Translations under genes and position numbers: made by a program
NCBI RefSeq assembly: GCF_008831285.2
Contig: NC_045148.1
Coordinates: 16,966,802 to 17,030,801 of the forward strand
Direction of reading: 5' to 3'
Length of the DNA: 64,000 nt
From: Nymphaea colorata
Lineage: Eukaryota > Streptophyta > Magnoliopsida > Nymphaeales > Nymphaeaceae
Part shown: positions 59,378 through 64,000 of the stretch, one piece after another
Numbering within the stretch: the first letter of the stretch is position 1
Layout: the number at the start of each line of letters is the position of its first letter
The notes under the pieces: generated by a model
What the model saw: only the letters and a program-made list of their open reading frames with translations
Databases searched by the model: none
Told to the model about the DNA's origin: nothing

Positions 59378-61666
59378 CGTCACTCCATGAGCCAGAATCT
59401 ATCACGAACTACCTATAGAGTAAAAAGAAGGGTCAGAATTCCTTTGAGCATGGAAAAATCCAGCCATGAATGGAACATAGCCTATCAAAATAATATTTGA
59501 TTTTTGTAAAACAAATATCTTCAAATCTTAATACATATTACAGTTACGACTCATTAACAGAAACGAGGTGTTCAAAACCTCCAAAATTATTCATAGACTT
59601 ACAACCGTGGTTCTCTGACAAAGTCATGGTCATCGTGTCGAGCAACAACAACAACAGAAATTCCCGTGGGCAGTCATGGGCCGAACAGAACATCTTTTCA
59701 CGAGGCGATCCAACTGATTGAGGGTAACCTGCAGTGAAGCCTCCTGAGATATCCAGATCGCCGCTACAGCAGCATGGTCCCTCTAGGAACCCGGGGTGAG
59801 GAACCAGGAAATGCCTTGCTCTCCAACAGAAACAACAAAATCCGGGACCCTTGTGCCACCCAATACCCTGTGGGCCCTCCAGTGTAGACAAAGGAGTGTA
59901 CGTCAACAGTGAGCTCAGGCGCTCCACTACCTCCTGGGATGAAACCAACCACTGGGCAAAACAAAGCTCGCACTCACATATACCATTGCACACAGTCCAT
60001 GTTTCGCCTTCGAATTTCAAATGTGAGGGTTTGTCATCACTAGACCTCGTCTAGTACCTCTCACAGAAATCGCCCTCAGGCTCGGTTTCTCAAACAAAAG
60101 CAACAAGTCATTTTCTAACTTAATTTAATGACAGTCAAGCAAAGCACATCACGTCTAGAATCCTTAAATAATAATATTATAATCCTCATTTGAAAACAAG
60201 AAATTTATTTTTAAATTCTTAGGACGTGGCTTTCCTCCTCTAATGGTTCTGAAATTAATTTCAGAACCATTTTTCTAAAATCTTAAACACAACAAAGAGC
60301 ATCAAAGAGAAATAAAACATAACATTTCGGTTTTAATTCATAAAACCCCATTTTGGTGATTTCTAAGAACTTGGAGGGTATCAAAACGCCATTTCAAATT
60401 AAATACCTGGTTTTTGCTGAAAATCATTTTTGCATGCCTCTTTTTGAAGAGGTTTTCAGAAAAACGTTGTGGCATTAATAAGATTTTAACAGCTTATCTG
60501 AATATTTTGCCAATTAGGTGGACCCATTTTGAAAATTTTCAACTTTACTATAAATTTGGTCCACCCCTAATCTCTTCTTCATTTCTCACCGATTTTTCTC
60601 TCTCCTCACGGCTGCTCCCTCTTCTTCTCGCTCGACCAACGGTGGGTGGTGGCTTCAACCGATTTTTCACACCCAAACCAATGGAACACTTCTTCTTCTC
60701 GCAGCTGTTTCTACCGGCCATCCGACAGCTTCCACCACCGTCGTCTCCTCTGCTCTCGTCTCTCAACCCTGCTGCTGTGTGGAAGACTACCTCCCCAAAT
60801 ATGTCTCCTCATTTGTTGTGACAGGGATGAACTGGCAAACCAAGAGGGACGACGAGTGGAAACTTGTAACTTCCAGGTTGCGTTCCTCCTTTTCCCCAAG
60901 TCGCCTCTGCTAATACCATGAAGGAGACGACTGGTTTCCCGTTGATTGGCGACAGGTCCTGCTCGTCGATGGAGTTGGGGTATTTCCTTTCCTCCTCATT
61001 CTTGTGTGTTGGTTAAAACTCTTGACCATTGCTGTGTGTCGAGCAGAGCGGCCTTTCCCTCTGTTGACGATGTTCTGGCTTGTTCTTTTCCCCTTTTTTT
61101 TCTTGTAATAGGTTCGGGAGGACAGCAGAGTCTTCCCTTTTGGGATATGCGTAGTCCGTTCTGTGGCCAGACCCTTTGCGAGGGTTCTGGTATATAATTT
61201 TTTTTTGTTGTTTTGAATCTGTAGTTGGTTTGAAAAATTCTAACGTATCTTTATCTCATACATGCCTGCTCGGTTTTAGTGTTGATTATAGACTAGGTTT
61301 CTCATAGATGGAACAATAAGAGAGAAACAACGAGAAACACCTAATCTAGGCATAAAAATTCATAAACCCACGTGCATATGTATCTATAAGAACTTAAAAT
61401 ATGTAAGCTGCATGCTACATTCATGATTGAAAATCCCCATAACTTTGAAAATATTGGCAGCAACTCCTTCCCTTTGCGTGAAGTTCCTTTCTAGCAGCCT
61501 CCTACTTCAATCTCAATCTCTCTGTGGCTGGACGTGCTCCTCTAATGCTACAAAAAAAAGAGAGTTTCTCCTTTCAATTACATCTTTATCCATATCCTTT
61601 CCCTCAAATGTCTCATTTTGATAAACTTAACCGTTTTTTTTCTTTAAAAGAGACGTGGGTCTTACA
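59378..61666 (-). repeat. LTR copy B, 3' LTR of chromovirus 2
   Basis: On the minus strand it begins TGTAAGACCCACGTCTC at 61,666, directly after a polypurine tract (61,667-61,679). That is the usual start of Tekay/Del-type LTRs, and GGGCGATTTCTGTGAGAGG near 60,075 is also typical of that type. It is about 2.3 kb long. Its far end is truncated where it meets copy A. It contains a perfect 30-bp palindrome at 60,242-60,271. No protein is encoded; the frames here are chance. Confidence 0.75.
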
Positions 61667-64000
61667 TCCTTCCCCCCCAAAAAGAAATTTCGTCCTCAAG
61701 ATTTGAGCATACCTTATTGGAACAATTGAGAATTACTCTTTCTCTTGTCCTCTTCTGGCTCCCACGTGCATTCCTTGATGCTATGATGCTGCCATTCCAC
61801 TTCAACTAGTGGGATGGTCTTCTTCCGCAACACATGCTCCTTACGATCTATAATCCGCAGTAGTTGTTCTTCTATTGTCATGTCTTCTTGCAAATCAACT
61901 TCTTCGTACTCTATCACATGCGAGGGATCAGGTACATACTTCCTTAACATCGACACGTGAAATATTGGATGAACATGACTATACTGCGGTGGAAGTGCAA
62001 TTCGATATGCAACATCTCCAACTTTTTCCAGAATCTCGAATGGACCAATATATATTGGGCTCAATTTCCCCTTCTTTTCGAATCGAAAAACACTCTTTGT
62101 GGGTGATATCTTGACAAATACATGATCTCTTGCTTCAAAAGCTAGCTCTCTTCATCGTTGGTCTGCATAACTCTTTTGTCAACTCTGAGCAGCCAAAAGT
62201 TTCTTTCTAATCATGTTGACTTGGTCAGTGTAGTGTTGGATTACCAAGGGATCCTCAATCTTGTTGTCTCCTATCTCAGTCCAACATGATGGTGATCTAC
62301 AAGGTCGGCCATAAAAAGCTTCAAATGGAGCCATTCCAATGCTAGAGTGATAGCTGTTGTTGTAGGCAAATGCGGCCAATTTTACATGTTTATCATTTTC
62401 ACCCTTCCATTACAAAACACAAACTCTTAACATATCTTCAAGAGTCTGGATTGTTCGCTCAGACTGCCCATCTGTCTACGGATGAAATGATGTACTCAGT
62501 TTCAATTTTGTTCCCAACGCTTCCTTTAACCTTCCCCAGAACTTCGAAGTAAATCTTGAATCTCTATCAGAAATTATTGATTTAGGGATTCCATGAAGTC
62601 TCACAATTTCATCAATATACAAATCTGCTAGACTTTCAATAGATTGTGAAATCTTGATAGGAAGAAAATGTGCAGATTTAGTTAGGCGGTCCACCACTAC
62701 CCAAATAGCATTGTGTTGTCTTCGAGTACATGACAACCTCACTATAAAGTCCATGGTGATGTCTTCCCATTTCCATTGAGGAATCTCTATCCGTTGCATT
62801 AAGCCACCTGGTTTCTATGTTCCACTTTAACTTGTTGACACACCAAGCATCGTGAGACGAACTCAGCAAGCTCTTTCTTCATTCCTGGCCACCAAAAGTT
62901 TATCCTTAAATTTTGACACATCTTGGTGCTTCCCGAATGTATGGTGTATTTTGTTTTGTGTGCCTCTTCTAGCAGTTTATTTTTCACTTCTGGATCATTC
63001 GGAACCCACAATCTACCGTTGAACCATACAGATCCATCATCATTTTCAGAATAAAGAGTTTCTTCATTTTTGTAACACTCAAGTTTCAACTTCGCATATT
63101 CAGGACTTCGTTTTTGTTTCTCAATAATTTCATCAAGAAAACTATCTCGAATTATTCCAACACACTTCACTTTTCCATTATCATCTCGCAATGGATGCCA
63201 TTGCTCAAAGTCTTCAACCAAATTTCATGTCTGCATTAATAGTCCAACAGCTTTAGCAGACGCCTTTCTACTGAGTGCATCAGCTACCACATTAGCCTTT
63301 CCTGGATGATACTTTATCTCAAAGTCATAATCTTTGAGATATTCCAGCCATCTTCTCTGTCTTAGATTCAATTCCTTCTGCGAGAACAAATATTTGAGAG
63401 ATTTGTGGTCAGAAAATACTTCAAATTCCACTCCATAGAGATAATGCCTCCATATTTTTGAAGCAAATACCACAGCTCCTAATTCCAAATCATGTGTTGG
63501 GTAGTTCTTCTCGTGCTGTTTCAATTGCCTAGAGGCGTATGCTATGACTTTCTCATTTTGCATAAGCACTGCTCCATAACCTATTCCTGACGCATCTGTA
63601 TATACCACAAACCCTTTCCTCCGATTTGGCAGTGTTAGAATTGGGGCAATAGTCAAACTGTCTTTCAACATCTGAAAACTCTTCTGACAAGCCTCTGTCC
63701 ACGTAAATTTCACTCCCTTTCGTAGTAGTTTAGTCATTGGGGTTGCAATTTTCAAAAAATCCTTAATGAACTTCCTGTAGTAACCTGCCAAACCAAGAAA
63801 ACTTCTGATTTATGTCACATTAGTTGGCGCATTCCATTGTTGCACAGTTTCTACTTTCATCGGATCAACTGTTACTCCCTCCTTAGATATTACGTGTCTC
63901 AAGAAATTCACTTTGTCTAACCAAAACTCACACTTGGAATACTTGGCATACAATTGATTTTGTCTCAATATTTTCATCACTATCTCGATATGTACCGCAT
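61667..64000 (-). mobile_element. Tekay/Del-like Ty3/gypsy chromovirus 2, 3' part
   Basis: Minus-strand pol entering from beyond 64,000. The reverse transcriptase tail is at 64,000-63,795 (MKILRQNQLYAKYSKCEFW, then a TAA where GAA would give TEIRSFLG). RNase H is at 63,791-63,225 ([44 protein letters not shown]). The integrase zinc finger is at 62,940-62,830 (H near HSGSTK, CLVCQQ). The catalytic core at 62,800-62,200 keeps both Asp motifs ([12 protein letters not shown] and IISDRDSRF), but a TAG interrupts FHP-TDGQSER. The C-terminal part (YIGPFEILEKVGDVAYR) and a chromodomain-like end (VEVEWQHHSIKECTWEPEED) close at 61,714. The motif TTGAGGACGAAATTTC (61,684-61,699) and a polypurine tract precede the LTR. 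Nonsense changes make it inactive. Confidence 0.9.

Noticed and set aside
58698-60020. Frames of 74-158 codons shared in both orientations
   Set aside because: They are the two arms of the LTR inverted repeat; LTRs of this type are non-coding.
1-64000. CRISPR array, rRNA genes or bacterial mobile elements
   Set aside because: No regularly spaced repeats, no rRNA-like sequence and no insertion-sequence transposase were seen; the content is plant nuclear.

Overview
The window is nuclear DNA from a flowering plant. Three things show this: exact mature sequences of miR159 and miR319 in long MIR159/MIR319-type fold-backs, Ty3/gypsy chromovirus retrotransposons with plant-type primer sites and chromodomain remnants, and AT-rich intergenic DNA full of (AT)n tracts, small inverted-repeat elements and degenerate repeats. 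The lineage cannot be fixed from sequence alone. There are no bacterial operons, no CRISPR array and no recognisable full-length multi-exon housekeeping gene.

Layout. (1) 1-17.9 kb holds two small-RNA genes on the + strand, MIR159 (hairpin about 4,625-4,808) and MIR319 (hairpin about 13,310-13,500, with a TATA box at 13,109). Otherwise it is non-coding sequence with repeats. (2) 17.9-52.6 kb holds a tandem array of one small plant protein family, all on the minus strand: five intact genes (A, C, D, E, F), one frameshifted copy (B) and one promoter-plus-14-codon fragment enclosed by a 23-bp inverted repeat. The proteins are 133-146 residues. They have a basic, Ser/Arg/Pro-rich leader resembling a plastid transit peptide, a nearly invariant central charged/aromatic block (VDENMIVLR...WMEWEKRYY) and one C-terminal hydrophobic segment. 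I do not recognise a named function for the family. C and D are recent duplicates inside colinear blocks of about 4 kb, and traces of an older block duplication lie near B. The gaps hold (AT)n microsatellites, MITE-like elements, a perfect 52-bp palindrome and an unrelated duplicated block of about 0.8 kb. (3) 53.6-64 kb is retrotransposon territory: a decayed minus-strand chromovirus (53,584-56,875), a rearranged set of LTR copies that forms an inverted repeat of kilobase scale (56,876-61,666), and the 3' part of a second, Tekay/Del-like element that leaves the window at 64,000.

How it works together. miR159 and miR319 are related regulators; from general knowledge they target GAMYB-type MYB and CIN-TCP mRNAs, and here they lie 8.7 kb apart on one strand. 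The A-F array looks like a locus growing by local duplication, with copies in every state from intact to relic. The most unusual points are the array itself, the inverted-repeat-enclosed gene fragment, and the head-on LTR pair, which could produce double-stranded RNA.
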